From Pseudacidovorax sp. NFM-22 (GTDB taxonomy: Bacteria; Pseudomonadota; Gammaproteobacteria; Burkholderiales; Burkholderiaceae_C): DNA of 64,000 nucleotides. Shown one piece after another: positions 52,809 through 61,204 of this stretch. The stretch covers positions 62,001 to 126,000 of the forward strand of contig NZ_JACBFY010000002.1 in assembly GCF_021401245.1 (NCBI RefSeq), read 5' to 3'. The translations under genes and the position numbers were made by a program. Numbering within the stretch: position 1 is the stretch's first letter; each line of letters begins with the position of its first letter. Below the pieces are notes generated by a model that searched no databases, was not told the DNA's origin, and was given only the letters and a program-made list of their open reading frames with translations.

Positions 52809-52820
52809 CGTGGATTCCTT

Positions 52821-53270
52821 TCAGGGGGTGGGCAGCGATTCGGCCAGCGCCTTGAGCCGCTGCAGGGCCTTCGGCCACATGCCATCGAGCATGGCCGCAT
52901 GTTCGTCGCTCCAGCCTTCCAGCCGCACCTGCAGGCGGGTGCCGCCCTCGGAAAGCGGGGCGAGGGTATAGCGCTCGTGCATCGGGGCAGCGTCGGGCAG
53001 GGGCGGCGTCGTCGGCTGGCCCTCGCGCAACTCGCCCAGGATGCGCAGGCTCAGATGGGCGGGCGGCCGGCGCTGCTCGACGACGGCCTCCATGCCGCTG
53101 CAGTCGGGATCGAGGAAGCGCATGCGGCTGCCTTCCGACCAGTCGCCCTCGCAGTGCGCCCCTTCGCAGAAGGCGCTGGCCCAGTCGCGGAAGGCGACGG
53201 GATCGAACAGGCAGGCCCAGATCCGCTCGGGCGTGGCGTCGATGTCGATGCTGTGTTGCTGGTCGCTCAT
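52821..53270 (-). CDS. SRPBCC/AHSA1-type protein
   Basis: 149 residues with the START-like opening HSIDIDATPERIWACLFDPVAFRDWA and a closing helix MLDGMWPKALQRLKALAESL. The hydrophobic cavity fold binds lipids or small molecules; AHSA1-like members have no known reaction. The ATG overlaps the stop of the membrane-anchored SRPBCC gene as ATGA. Part of the ECF42 operon. Confidence 0.88.
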   Translation of the reverse strand: MSDQQHSIDIDATPERIWACLFDPVAFRDWASAFCEGAHCEGDWSEGSRMRFLDPDCSGMEAVVEQRRPPAHLSLRILGELREGQPTTPPLPDAAPMHERYTLAPLSEGGTRLQVRLEGWSDEHAAMLDGMWPKALQRLKALAESLPTP

Positions 53271-53806
53271 GCCCGGGCCTCCGCGATCTGTTTCAGGTTC
53301 TGCAGGCCGTCCTCGAAGTCGCGGCCCACCATGCGGTCCATGTCGATGAAGAGGCCCATGACGCGGCCGGTCAGGTTGGCCGGGCCGTGCATGCGCCAGT
53401 GCACGGTCGAGCCGCCGCCTGGCGCCGGCTCGAGCAGGAACTCGGCCTGGTTGTGGCCTTCGAAGGGCTTCAGAAAGTCCAGCTGCAGCTGGACCGCGCG
53501 GCCGGGCTGCTGGCCGGTGAGCGTCATGCTGCCGGTGCCGACCTTGCTGCTTTCCCAGTCGTAGCGCGAGCCCACGCCCGTCGGCGGGCCGCTGTAGTGG
53601 CTGCGCATCTGCGGGTCCTTGCGGGCGTAGGGATTCCAGCGGTTGAAGCCTTGCAGCTCGCTCACCAGCGGCCACAGCTGCTCGGGGCTGGCCTGGATGC
53701 GCAGCTGGCGCTCGACCGAGAAGGTGGCGGGGCGGGTGGCGGCATAGGCCAACACGGCCAGCACCAGCACGGCCAGGCCGATCAACACGAAGACGACGAT
53801 TCTCAT
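53267..53806 (-). CDS. Membrane-anchored SRPBCC protein
   Basis: 179 residues. One N-terminal transmembrane segment (residues 2-22, rich in Val and Leu) is followed by the START-like domain: VERQLRIQASPEQLWPLVSELQGFNRWNP, PPTGVGSRYDWES and a C-terminal helix GLFIDMDRMVGRDFEDGL. This matches polyketide-cyclase-like membrane proteins often found in stress operons. Overlaps the next SRPBCC gene. A ligand-binding domain outside the membrane could sense envelope-related compounds; this is inference. Confidence 0.88.
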   Translation of the reverse strand: MRIVVFVLIGLAVLVLAVLAYAATRPATFSVERQLRIQASPEQLWPLVSELQGFNRWNPYARKDPQMRSHYSGPPTGVGSRYDWESSKVGTGSMTLTGQQPGRAVQLQLDFLKPFEGHNQAEFLLEPAPGGGSTVHWRMHGPANLTGRVMGLFIDMDRMVGRDFEDGLQNLKQIAEARA

Positions 53807-53833
53807 GGCGGGCGACTCCTCGGCACGGCCGCC

Positions 53834-54235
53834 TCAGCGGCCGATCTCCATGTCGCCGCCGGGTCCGAAATCGGCCTCCTCGTACAAGCGGCGCACCTCG
53901 ATCTCGCAGGTGATGCCGATGAAGGGGGCCGGGAAGCGGCTGGCCCAGGCGCGGGCCTCCTCTTCGGAGCGCACCTGGATCAGCGTGTAGCCGGCGATCA
54001 GTTCCTTGGTCTCGGCGAAGGGCCCGTCGATGACCTCGCGCCGGCCATCGGCGTGGTAGCGCTGGCGCCACCCCTGGCGGCTGGGGCGCAGGCCGGCGCC
54101 GTCGAGCAGCACGCCGGCGCGGGCCATCTCCTCGTGGAAGGCGCCCATGTCCTCGAAGAGTTGGGCGAACTCGGGGCCGGGCTTGTCGCCGCGCTCGCTG
54201 GTGTCCGTCGCGCGGACCTGGATCATGAATCGCAT
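53834..54235 (-). CDS. DGPF/YCII-related protein of the ECF42 module, longer copy
   Basis: 133 residues. The signature VIDGPFAETKELIAGYTLI holds the DGPF motif that names the family. KPGPEFAQLFEDMGAFHEEMARAG is the usual N-terminal helix. DGPF proteins occur next to ECF42 sigma factors across many phyla; their reaction is unknown, though the fold is a YCII-like ferredoxin type. It starts 129 bases after the second DGPF gene's stop on the same strand. Confidence 0.92.
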   Translation of the reverse strand: MRFMIQVRATDTSERGDKPGPEFAQLFEDMGAFHEEMARAGVLLDGAGLRPSRQGWRQRYHADGRREVIDGPFAETKELIAGYTLIQVRSEEEARAWASRFPAPFIGITCEIEVRRLYEEADFGPGGDMEIGR

Positions 54236-54364
54236 GGCAGCTTTCTCCTGGTGGGGCGGCAGCGCCTTTCGCTGCCTTCATGCCTACGACGATCCGGCCG
54301 GCCCGGAATCGACAGATACCGGGAAACTACCTAGCAATCCGCCCCTGAGCCGCCGGGCGGCGGC

Positions 54365-54712
54365 TCAGGCGTAGCACGGCCCCACGCCGCGGATCTCCAC
54401 CGTGGCCCATTCCGCGGCCGGGCAGCGCCCGGCCCAATGCAGCGCCACGGCCTCGTCCTCGGTGTCGAGCAGGAAGAAGCCGCCCACCATCTCCTTGGCC
54501 TCGGCAAAGGGGCCGTCCAGCACCTGCACGTCCTGGGCCCGGCGGGTGAGCCGCCGCGCGGCGGTGCCCAGCGACTCGCGGGCGATCAGCAGGCCGGCCT
54601 CCTGCAGTTCGGCGCCGAAGTCCAGCATGCGCTGGTACGCGGCCTCCCCTTCGGGACGGCTGCGCCCGGCGCGCTGGCCCAGCGGTTCGACGATCAGGAG
54701 CATGTGCGGCAT
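54365..54712 (-). CDS. DGPF/YCII-related protein, shorter copy
   Basis: 115 residues: PHMLLIVEPLGQ, then AYQRMLDFGAELQEAGLLIARE, the signature VLDGPFAEAKEMVGGFFLLD and a C-terminal ATVEIRGVGPCYA. A second DGPF copy next to the first suggests the two work as a pair, perhaps as a heterodimer. It is the first gene of the ECF42 row. A 246-base divergent gap separates it from an AraC gene. The start at 54712 was chosen for family length; an in-frame longer version adds a tail unlike the family. Confidence 0.9.
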   Translation of the reverse strand: MPHMLLIVEPLGQRAGRSRPEGEAAYQRMLDFGAELQEAGLLIARESLGTAARRLTRRAQDVQVLDGPFAEAKEMVGGFFLLDTEDEAVALHWAGRCPAAEWATVEIRGVGPCYA

Positions 54713-54958
54713 GGCGGCCTCGCAGGAATGGACGATGGCCGACATTCTGAATGGGCTTGCGCGCCAGGGCCGCTCATCACGAATGCGCGCGCCGGCAGCG
54801 TCTGCGGACCCGGGTGTGCCGATCACGGCGGGCGTCCGCGCTGCGAGCCGCGCAGCCAGACAAGCGCTGGCGGCACGTCCGTGCGGGTTCTCGGCATTGA
54901 CGCTGGTCAAGACGTCCAACACCATCCGGCGCTTGCCTATGACCGCGTGCGTTCTGCC

Positions 54959-55918
54959 ATGAGCCCCTACCAGAAGATCTCGATCGAGGGCCAGCCTGGA
55001 CCTCTGCAGTTTTCCGACGCCATGCATCGGCTCTTCGCGGTGGATCTCGCGGTGGAGCAACCCGAAAGAGCGCAGTTCAGCAGCCAGATCACCGCCTATT
55101 GCGGCCGCAAGTTGCGATTCGCCGCGCTGCGCTTTTCACCCCACCTGACGCGCTCGCAGCAGCTCACGCGACCGACGCGCTGGCTGGTGACCCTGCAGCG
55201 GGAGGGCACGGCGCATGTGTCGCAGGATGGCCGGTCCTCCACGGTATCGGCAGGCGACCTGTTTCTCGTGGATCCGTCCCGCCCCTTCTCGATCCGGACC
55301 GAGCACATCTTCACGCACTCGATCTATCTTGAGCCCGATGCATTGCGGCGGGTGCTGCCCGAGGCCGAGACGATGACGGCCACCGCCGTGCCCTGCCGCG
55401 AGGGCGCAGCCGGACTGTTCGCCAGCTTCGTCGACCAGCTTTTCGCCTGTGCGGACAGCCTGGACGAGCACCAGGCAGACCAGCTGGCGAACGCCTTGCC
55501 GCACACGCTGAGTGCGGCGCTTGCCACCACCGCCCGCCAGCTCGACGCCGCGCCCTCGCGCATCCGGGCGATCCACCGGCAGCGGGTCATGGACTATCTG
55601 CGCGACAACCTGCGCAACAGTGCCCTGGACGCCAGCACCATTGCCGAATCGGTCGGGCTGTCGACCCGCTACGTGTACGAGCTCTTCGAGGACAGTGGCG
55701 AGCCCCTGATGAAGCGCGTGTGGTCGCACCGGCTGGAGCATTGCCGTGCCGATCTGGCGTCGCCAGCCCTGCGGGCCCGGTCCATCGGCGAGATCGCCTA
55801 CTACTGGGGCTTCAACGACGTGGCCCACTTCAGCCGCGCCTTCAAGCAGCGCCACGGCGTATCGCCGCGCGACTTCCGGCGGCAGGCGCACGCCGCGCCT
55901 GCGCTTCCGGCACCCTGA
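54959..55918 (+). CDS. AraC-type regulator
   Basis: 319 residues. The N-terminal half has the AraC-binding-like 2 pattern (WLVTLQREGTAHVSQDGR and GDLFLVDPSRPFSI), as in NahR-unrelated aromatic regulators such as FeaR. The C-terminal two helix-turn-helix domain is intact: LDASTIAESVGLSTRYVYELFEDSG and IGEIAYYWGFNDVAHFSRAFKQRHG, then SPRDFRR. It is divergent from the ECF42 row and convergent with the MFS gene; the aromatic cluster further on is the most likely target. Confidence 0.9.
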   Translation: MSPYQKISIEGQPGPLQFSDAMHRLFAVDLAVEQPERAQFSSQITAYCGRKLRFAALRFSPHLTRSQQLTRPTRWLVTLQREGTAHVSQDGRSSTVSAGDLFLVDPSRPFSIRTEHIFTHSIYLEPDALRRVLPEAETMTATAVPCREGAAGLFASFVDQLFACADSLDEHQADQLANALPHTLSAALATTARQLDAAPSRIRAIHRQRVMDYLRDNLRNSALDASTIAESVGLSTRYVYELFEDSGEPLMKRVWSHRLEHCRADLASPALRARSIGEIAYYWGFNDVAHFSRAFKQRHGVSPRDFRRQAHAAPALPAP

Positions 55919-55932
55919 GAGGATGCGAGACC

Positions 55933-55953
55933 GCACCGCCCGCCGGGCGGTGC
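55933..55953. terminator. Strong hairpin between convergent AraC and MFS genes
   Basis: Arms GCACCGCCCG and CGGGCGGTGC are perfectly complementary across a single central base, in the 40-base gap between two convergent genes. No long T run is seen. Could stop transcription from both sides. Confidence 0.6.
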
Positions 55954-55958
55954 AGGCC

Positions 55959-57263
55959 TCATCTGGGCGCGTCGACCGGCTGTCCGAACACGTTGATGCG
56001 GTAGGGCCGCAGGCGGTGCACGATCAGCATGGAGGCCGCCAGTGCCGCCGCAAAGGCCAGCATGCCGGGCCGGTAGCTGCCCCAGCGCTGCAGGCTCAGC
56101 GAAAGAAAGGCCGCACCCAGCGCCGCGCCGCACTGGAACACCGCAAAGATCGCACCGAAAGCGCGACCGAACACCGCCAGGCCGAAGTAGCGGCGCAGCA
56201 CGTAGGCCAGGATGTCGAACTCGGCGCCCATGATGAAGCCGATCAGCACCACCGCCACCACCAGCAGGGCGCCGCTGGCCTGCGCCGCAAGGATCAGCGA
56301 GGCCGCCAGGGCGCCCGCCACGAAGACGTTGAGCAGGCGGCTGGCGAACATCCGGTCGAGCAACGCACCGGTCACCAGGCGGGCCACCAGCGAGGACAGG
56401 CCATACACGGACATCAGGCCGACCGCCGCCTTCGACGTGAGCCCCGCTTCGATCAGCAGCGGCACCAGGTTCGCGACCATGCCCGTGCCGGTGAAGCCGA
56501 TCAGCAGGAAGCTGCCCACCAGCAGACGGAAGTCGTGGTCGCGCCAGAGGTCGCGCATGGCCGTGGCGCCGCCCACGCCCGACGGCGCACGGACCGCAGC
56601 GCGCTGCTGGCCGCGCTCGTGAAAGCCGAGGTAGAGCACGGGGAAGGTCGTCGCCACGCAGCCGGCCAGCGCCATGAAGGCGGTGCGCCAGCCCCAGCCC
56701 TCGATCACGTAGGCCGCGATGGGCGACACCAGGACGGCGCCCACCGGAATGCCGGCGTTGGCGATTCCGATGGCCAGCCCCATGCGGCGGTCGAACCAGC
56801 CGCTGACCACCTTGAGGTACGCCGCTGGCCACAGGCCGACGGCGGCCAGTGCCATCAGGCCCCAGGCCAGATGAAAGACCAGCAGATCGGCCGGCAGGGA
56901 AGACATGGCGAGCAGCGAAGCCGCAAAGGCCACCACCGACCCCAGCACGACACGCCGCGCGCCGTAGCGATCGATCAGGTAGCCCTGCAGCGGCGCGATC
57001 GCCACGATGGACAGCGCGATCACGCTCACGGCCGACGACACCTGGCCCATCGTCCAGCCGAAGCCGCGCGCCACCGGCCCCGCGAGCACGCCGAAGCCCG
57101 TCACCAGGATGGCGCTGGGGCCGAATATCAGTCCGTACATGGCGGCAAGAGCAACCAGCCAACTCTTGCGGCCCTCGGTGGAAGAAGGCGCCAGGGCGGC
57201 GAATCCGGAGGAGGCGCCTCCAGGGTGGGGGACGTCCTGGGTCAGGATGGATGCGGCTTTCAT
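55959..57263 (-). CDS. MFS transporter, oxalate/formate-antiporter-like branch
   Basis: 434 residues with twelve hydrophobic segments. The loop between the second and third helices reads YLIDRYGARRVVLGSVV, a good MFS A-motif, and AAYLKVVSGWFDRRMGLAIGIANAG is typical of the oxalate/formate and monocarboxylate branch. ATG at 57263 has AAGGAG a few bases upstream. Gene order (MFS, Rieske oxygenase, FAD monooxygenase on one strand) suggests uptake of the aromatic substrate of this cluster. Confidence 0.9.
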   Translation of the reverse strand: MKAASILTQDVPHPGGASSGFAALAPSSTEGRKSWLVALAAMYGLIFGPSAILVTGFGVLAGPVARGFGWTMGQVSSAVSVIALSIVAIAPLQGYLIDRYGARRVVLGSVVAFAASLLAMSSLPADLLVFHLAWGLMALAAVGLWPAAYLKVVSGWFDRRMGLAIGIANAGIPVGAVLVSPIAAYVIEGWGWRTAFMALAGCVATTFPVLYLGFHERGQQRAAVRAPSGVGGATAMRDLWRDHDFRLLVGSFLLIGFTGTGMVANLVPLLIEAGLTSKAAVGLMSVYGLSSLVARLVTGALLDRMFASRLLNVFVAGALAASLILAAQASGALLVVAVVLIGFIMGAEFDILAYVLRRYFGLAVFGRAFGAIFAVFQCGAALGAAFLSLSLQRWGSYRPGMLAFAAALAASMLIVHRLRPYRINVFGQPVDAPR

Positions 57264-57333
57264 AAGTCTCCTTTGTGTGCCGCCCACGACGGCGGCCTTG
57301 TCAGCGTTTGAGCTCGCCCTGGGACGAAGCCCG

Positions 57334-58386
57334 TCATGCACGAAGCGCCACGGCTTGGTTGTCGCGCTGGATCCGCGTGTCGAGCAGCCGGCGGGCCCGC
57401 ACGGCGGCAGCGTCGGTCGCCATCAGCACCGGCCGCAGCGACCAGAAGTCGGCATCGCCCATCCGGCTTTGCTGGGCTTCGAGCATCGGCATGTCCTCGG
57501 TGGCGAAGGGATGCAGCAGGCCCTCGACATGGGCGTCGGCACGGGCCTGGCCATCGTCGCCATCGGCGCGGCTGAATGCGGAAGCGAACCAGTAGTGCGT
57601 GGTGGTGCGTGTCTCGGGCGTGAAGATGTGCGGTATGGCGATGGTCCGGCCGCGGTCACGCCCCGCTCCGGCCGCCGACATGCTCACCAGCAACAGCAGG
57701 CTGGAAGCGGCGTCCCAGCGCACATCCAGCCACCGATCGGCCGGCTCGCCCGGCGCCAGACCGAAGTTCCGGGCGAGGAAGGGCGAGGGGGTCTCGCCGC
57801 GGATCGTCCGGCGGCACCACACCGTCTCCCCTTCCAGCACCACCTCGGTCTGGGCCTGTGACACGGCGGCCGTCCCCAGCGTGGATGGGTGCAGGTACTG
57901 GATGTGGCTCAGGTCCAGGATGTTGTCGGTTTCGAGGACGTAGTTGGCCTTGACGTGCAGGTAGCGCCGCGCCACCCACGCCGTGGCCGCATCGGCGTGG
58001 CCATAGTCGGGAATGGCGGCGGGGTCCGCCAACTCCGGCTCGCCGAACCAGGCCCAGACGATGCCGTGGCGCTCGACCAGCGGATAGCTGCGAACGCGCG
58101 CGTTGCGCGGGATGCTCCCGTTTCCGTGGGGGTTGTGCACGCACTGGCCCTGGCTGTCGAACTCCAGCCCGTGGTACTTGCACTGGAGGGTGCCGGCCGC
58201 GGTGCAGTTTCCGAGATGCAAGGGCGCGAAGCGATGGGGACAGCGGTCGTGCAGCGCGTGCGCCCTGCCCTGGTCGTCGCGGAACAGGACGAGATCCTGG
58301 TCCAGCAGCTTGCGATGTCGCAGCGTGCCGATGGTGATCTCGTCGCTCCACGCGGCCATGTACCAGACCGAGGTTGCATACGTCAA
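57334..58386 (-). CDS. Rieske non-heme iron oxygenase, VanA-like
   Basis: 350 residues. The Rieske cluster ligands are Cys49 and His51 (DRCPHRFAPLH) and Cys69 and His72 (LQCKYHGLEFD). The mononuclear iron site is in the segment ETDNILDLSHIQYLHPSTLG. Sequence style matches vanillate O-demethylase oxygenase and related aromatic hydroxylases or O-demethylases. No reductase partner is encoded in the cluster, so electrons must come from another operon's reductase. Within the cluster it could demethylate or hydroxylate the ring before LigAB cleavage. Confidence 0.9.
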   Translation of the reverse strand: MTYATSVWYMAAWSDEITIGTLRHRKLLDQDLVLFRDDQGRAHALHDRCPHRFAPLHLGNCTAAGTLQCKYHGLEFDSQGQCVHNPHGNGSIPRNARVRSYPLVERHGIVWAWFGEPELADPAAIPDYGHADAATAWVARRYLHVKANYVLETDNILDLSHIQYLHPSTLGTAAVSQAQTEVVLEGETVWCRRTIRGETPSPFLARNFGLAPGEPADRWLDVRWDAASSLLLLVSMSAAGAGRDRGRTIAIPHIFTPETRTTTHYWFASAFSRADGDDGQARADAHVEGLLHPFATEDMPMLEAQQSRMGDADFWSLRPVLMATDAAAVRARRLLDTRIQRDNQAVALRA

Positions 58387-58523
58387 AGTTGTCTCCTTCG
58401 TGGGTCGGCCTCCGCAGAGGCCTGGCGAGTGCGCGTTCTCCGAATCACGGTGCGCGACGCCGGCACCGCCACTTGTTCATGCATGCGCGCCCCGGCGACA
58501 CCGCGGGGGGCGCGCTGCGGCAC

Positions 58524-59648
58524 TCAGATCTCCTCGGCCAGGCTGGCGAGGCTGCGCGCCAGGATGGCGGTCTGCTCCTGCGCAGGCGCGCCCGCCCGCT
58601 CCTTGTCGCCAATCGCGAAGGAGCTGTCGACGACCAGCTGGCAGCGGGCATACCGCCGCGCCATGAACTGGCGCAGGGCGGCCGGAACATCGCGCGTCGC
58701 CGCGAGTTCCTCGGCCAGCACCAGCGCATCTTCGATGGCCAGGCCCGCGCCGGAAGCCAGCTGCGGCGTGGTGGGATGCGCGGCATCGCCGATCAGCTGC
58801 ACACAGCCGCGCGACCAGGGGCTGGGCAGGCGGAAGGCTTCCAAGGGGCGGACGATGATCGGCGAGCGATCCGACAGGCTCTCGCGGATGTCCTGCAGCG
58901 GGCCGCCGTAGTTGGCCAGCAGCCGCGCCAAGGTGGGGGCGAGGTCGGCGTCGGCGACGTTCTGGCGGTCCGTGCGGGCTTCCAGCAGGAACATGTACAT
59001 GGCGTCGGCCGAGACCGGCGTCAGCCCCACCTTGTGCGGGCCGCCAAGAAAGAAATGCCGCTGGTTCAGCCCAGCCGGCCGTGGCGCGACGGTGCGCCAC
59101 ACATACTGGCCCATGTAGCGCGGTGGCTCGGCATGCGGAAACAGCAACTGCCGCACCCGCGAGAACAGGCCGTCGGCACCGATCACGAGGTCGAAGCGCT
59201 CGACGCTGCCATCGCTGCAGCGCACGAGGGCGCCGCCATCGTGGTCGGCCATGTCGCTGACGGTACAGCCCAGCACGACCTCGGCACCCGACGCCCTGAC
59301 CTGCTCGGACAGCATACGGTGCAGCACGGGGCGCATGATCCCGCCGCAACCGGCCACACCAGCCTCGGGCGCAATGGGCGTGGCCACCTCGTCCACCGGC
59401 ATTCCGGCCACGTTGCAGACCCGGATGCCATGGCCCACGTAGGCCTGCGCGGCCACCTGCTCGTAGATGCCCAGCTGCTTCATGGCCCGCAGGGTCGGCC
59501 CGGTGATGGTGATGCCGGCGCCGTACACGCGCCAGCCGGGGTCCAGGTCGATCAGCTTCACGCTGACGCCGATGCGGCCGAGCATGATGGCCGAGGCCAT
59601 GCCGGCGATGCCACCGCCGACGATGAGCGCTCTTCGTTGCTGTCCCAT
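58524..59648 (-). CDS. FAD-dependent aromatic monooxygenase
   Basis: 374 residues. RALIVGGGIAGMASAIMLGR binds FAD; VIGADGLFSRVR is the DG motif; CVQLIGDAAHPTTPQLASGAGLAIEDALVL is the GD motif. Size fits salicylate, 6-hydroxynicotinate or 4-hydroxybenzoate hydroxylase relatives; the substrate cannot be fixed. Divergent from the ligA/ligB genes over 387 bases that contain two palindromes. GGAGACAAC lies before the ATG. Confidence 0.9.
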   Translation of the reverse strand: MGQQRRALIVGGGIAGMASAIMLGRIGVSVKLIDLDPGWRVYGAGITITGPTLRAMKQLGIYEQVAAQAYVGHGIRVCNVAGMPVDEVATPIAPEAGVAGCGGIMRPVLHRMLSEQVRASGAEVVLGCTVSDMADHDGGALVRCSDGSVERFDLVIGADGLFSRVRQLLFPHAEPPRYMGQYVWRTVAPRPAGLNQRHFFLGGPHKVGLTPVSADAMYMFLLEARTDRQNVADADLAPTLARLLANYGGPLQDIRESLSDRSPIIVRPLEAFRLPSPWSRGCVQLIGDAAHPTTPQLASGAGLAIEDALVLAEELAATRDVPAALRQFMARRYARCQLVVDSSFAIGDKERAGAPAQEQTAILARSLASLAEEI

Positions 59649-60035
59649 CTGGTTGTCTCCTGTTGCGATGGCAGCGATTGGAAGGAGCCGCAGGGCCCCG
59701 CGTCAACGCCGCGCAGGGCCAAGCCCCGTCGTGGTCAACAACAAGGACAGGCCCAGGCAAATCGACGCCCCGGAGACGGTTTCGGTACGCGGCGCGGCAC
59801 GCCACGGCAGGCCCGGCGCCCGCACACCCGGTCAAGACCGGGCGCAGCCGCAGGCAAGCCTGCGCCCAAGCCCGCTCCTACCATGCCTGCATTCCCCAAG
59901 GCAGGCCAGCCAGGTCAGGCCCGGGGCCACCTCGCAGACAAGAAGACCCATGGACATGACCGACCCCACAGCCCCAGGCGATGCCGGGATCCCGCGGCGC
60001 CCCGCCACGCTTGCCCACGCGCAGGAGGGCCTGTG
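59649..60035. other. Divergent promoter region of the aromatic cluster
   Basis: 387 bases between the FAD monooxygenase and ligA-like starts. It holds two AA-centred palindromes (59827-59863) and a short open frame just before ligA. No other gene candidate was seen. Confidence 0.6.
59827..59863. promoter_or_regulatory. Two AA-centred palindromes, 22 bases between centres
   Basis: CCCGGTC-AA-GACCGGG (59827-59842) and GCAGGC-AA-GCCTGC (59850-59863) are perfect inverted repeats whose centres lie two helical turns apart in a divergent promoter region. They could be operators for a tetrameric or cooperative regulator, or fold as small hairpins in the message. Confidence 0.45.
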
Positions 60036-60036
60036 A
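59950..60036 (+). CDS. Short open frame coupled to the ligA-like gene
   Basis: A 28-codon frame (begins MDMTDPTAPGDAG) whose TGA overlaps the ligA-like ATG as TGATG. The only AGGAGG in the stretch lies near its end and serves the ligA-like start. It has no recognised homology. It may be a leader for translational coupling or chance. Confidence 0.3.
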   Translation: MDMTDPTAPGDAGIPRRPATLAHAQEGL

Positions 60037-60344
60037 TGGCCGTGCGCAACTGGCAGCTCAGCATGCCCACGCCCGAAAGCTACTGGATCAATCGCGTGCT
60101 GTTCGATGTCCACCACAAGGAAGGCCATCTGCAGCAATACCTGGCCGACCCTCTGCGGTACATGGACCCGATCGATCTTCCCCAACAGCGCAAGGCGCAG
60201 ATCCGCGACAACGCCATCGGCGCGCTCTATCTGGCCGGCGCCAACCCCTATCTGCTGCGTGCCCACGCACTGGGGGTGCACATGCCGGAGCAGGCGTTCC
60301 TGCAGTCTCTGCGCGATGTGCGCGAGGAGGCTTCCCATGGCTGA
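60036..60344 (+). CDS. LigA-like alpha subunit of an extradiol dioxygenase
   Basis: 102 residues, all-helical: SYWINRVLFDVHHKEGHLQQYL, IRDNAIGALYLAGANPYLLRAHA, LGVHMPEQAFLQSLRDV. This is the LigA fold that caps the active site of protocatechuate 4,5-dioxygenase-type enzymes. AGGAGG lies about 7 bases before the ATG (a GTG directly before it is a possible alternative). Stop overlaps the ligB-like start by 8 bases, so subunits are made together. Confidence 0.9.
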   Translation: MAVRNWQLSMPTPESYWINRVLFDVHHKEGHLQQYLADPLRYMDPIDLPQQRKAQIRDNAIGALYLAGANPYLLRAHALGVHMPEQAFLQSLRDVREEASHG

Positions 60345-61164
60345 GTTCGTCGGCGCCTTCGCCGCCAGCCACACCCCCGTGATGCTCAACCTGCCAGAGG
60401 CCGTCGACGACGCCACACGCCAGCGCGTGTACGACGCCTTCAAGGCGCTGGGCGAAGCCATCGCCGCCGTCCGACCGGATGTTCTGGTGCTGGTCTCGGA
60501 CGACCACCTGCACAACTTCTTCCTGGACAACTTTCCGGCGTTCTGCATCGGCGCCGGAAGCCGCTGGCCGGCACCGGCGGAGCACTGGCTGAAGGCGCCG
60601 CGGCTGGCGTTGCAAGGCGACGCCGCCTTCGGGGCGCACTTGCTGGGCGAGGCCCTGGAGCACGACTTCGATCCCTCGTTCTCCATGCAGCTCACGCTGG
60701 ACCACGGCGTGCTGACCCCGCTGCTGCTGGCCGGGCTGGAGCAGAAGGTGCGCCTGGTGCCGCTGCTGATCAACTGCGTGCAGCCGCCCCTGCCCACCAT
60801 GCGGCGCAGCCTGCAGTGGGGCCACATGCTGCGGTCGGCCATCGACTCCTACCCCGCCGACGTGCGCGTGGCGGTGCTGGCCACAGGCGGCATCAGCCAT
60901 GACGTGGCCACGCCCCGCATGGGCATGGTCAACGAAGCCTTCGACCGCGAGTTGCTCAGGCTGCTGGAAGGCGGCGACACCGCGGCCCTGCTGCGCCACG
61001 CCACCGACCATGTGAACGAAGCCGGCAACGGCGCCGAGGAAATCCGCAACTGGCTGGTGGCGCACGGCGCGGCCGGCGGACGCGGCTGCCGCACGCACTT
61101 CTACGAGGCCGTGCCGACCTGGTACACGGGCATCGCCCTGGCCTCCTGGCCGGCACAGTCATGA
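60337..61164 (+). CDS. LigB-like catalytic subunit of a class III extradiol dioxygenase
   Basis: 275 residues. Candidate iron and catalytic histidines: ASHTP near the N-terminus, SDDHLHNFF, LTLDHGVLTPL and ATGGISHDVATPR. The fold belongs to the LigB superfamily (protocatechuate 4,5-, gallate, 2-aminophenol-type). With the separate LigA-like subunit this most resembles protocatechuate/gallate-type enzymes. It would open the ring formed by the Rieske and FAD oxygenases. No downstream hydrolase or hydratase of the cleavage product is in the cluster. Confidence 0.92.
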   Translation: MAEFVGAFAASHTPVMLNLPEAVDDATRQRVYDAFKALGEAIAAVRPDVLVLVSDDHLHNFFLDNFPAFCIGAGSRWPAPAEHWLKAPRLALQGDAAFGAHLLGEALEHDFDPSFSMQLTLDHGVLTPLLLAGLEQKVRLVPLLINCVQPPLPTMRRSLQWGHMLRSAIDSYPADVRVAVLATGGISHDVATPRMGMVNEAFDRELLRLLEGGDTAALLRHATDHVNEAGNGAEEIRNWLVAHGAAGGRGCRTHFYEAVPTWYTGIALASWPAQS

Positions 61165-61204
61165 GCGCAGGTGCACCGGCCGCGGGCGGGCCCGGCGGCG
61201 CGCC

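Noticed and set aside
54713-54958. A longer DGPF frame extending to 55060
   Set aside because: The extra N-terminal residues are unlike the family and run into the AraC gene; MPHMLLIVEP is the normal start.
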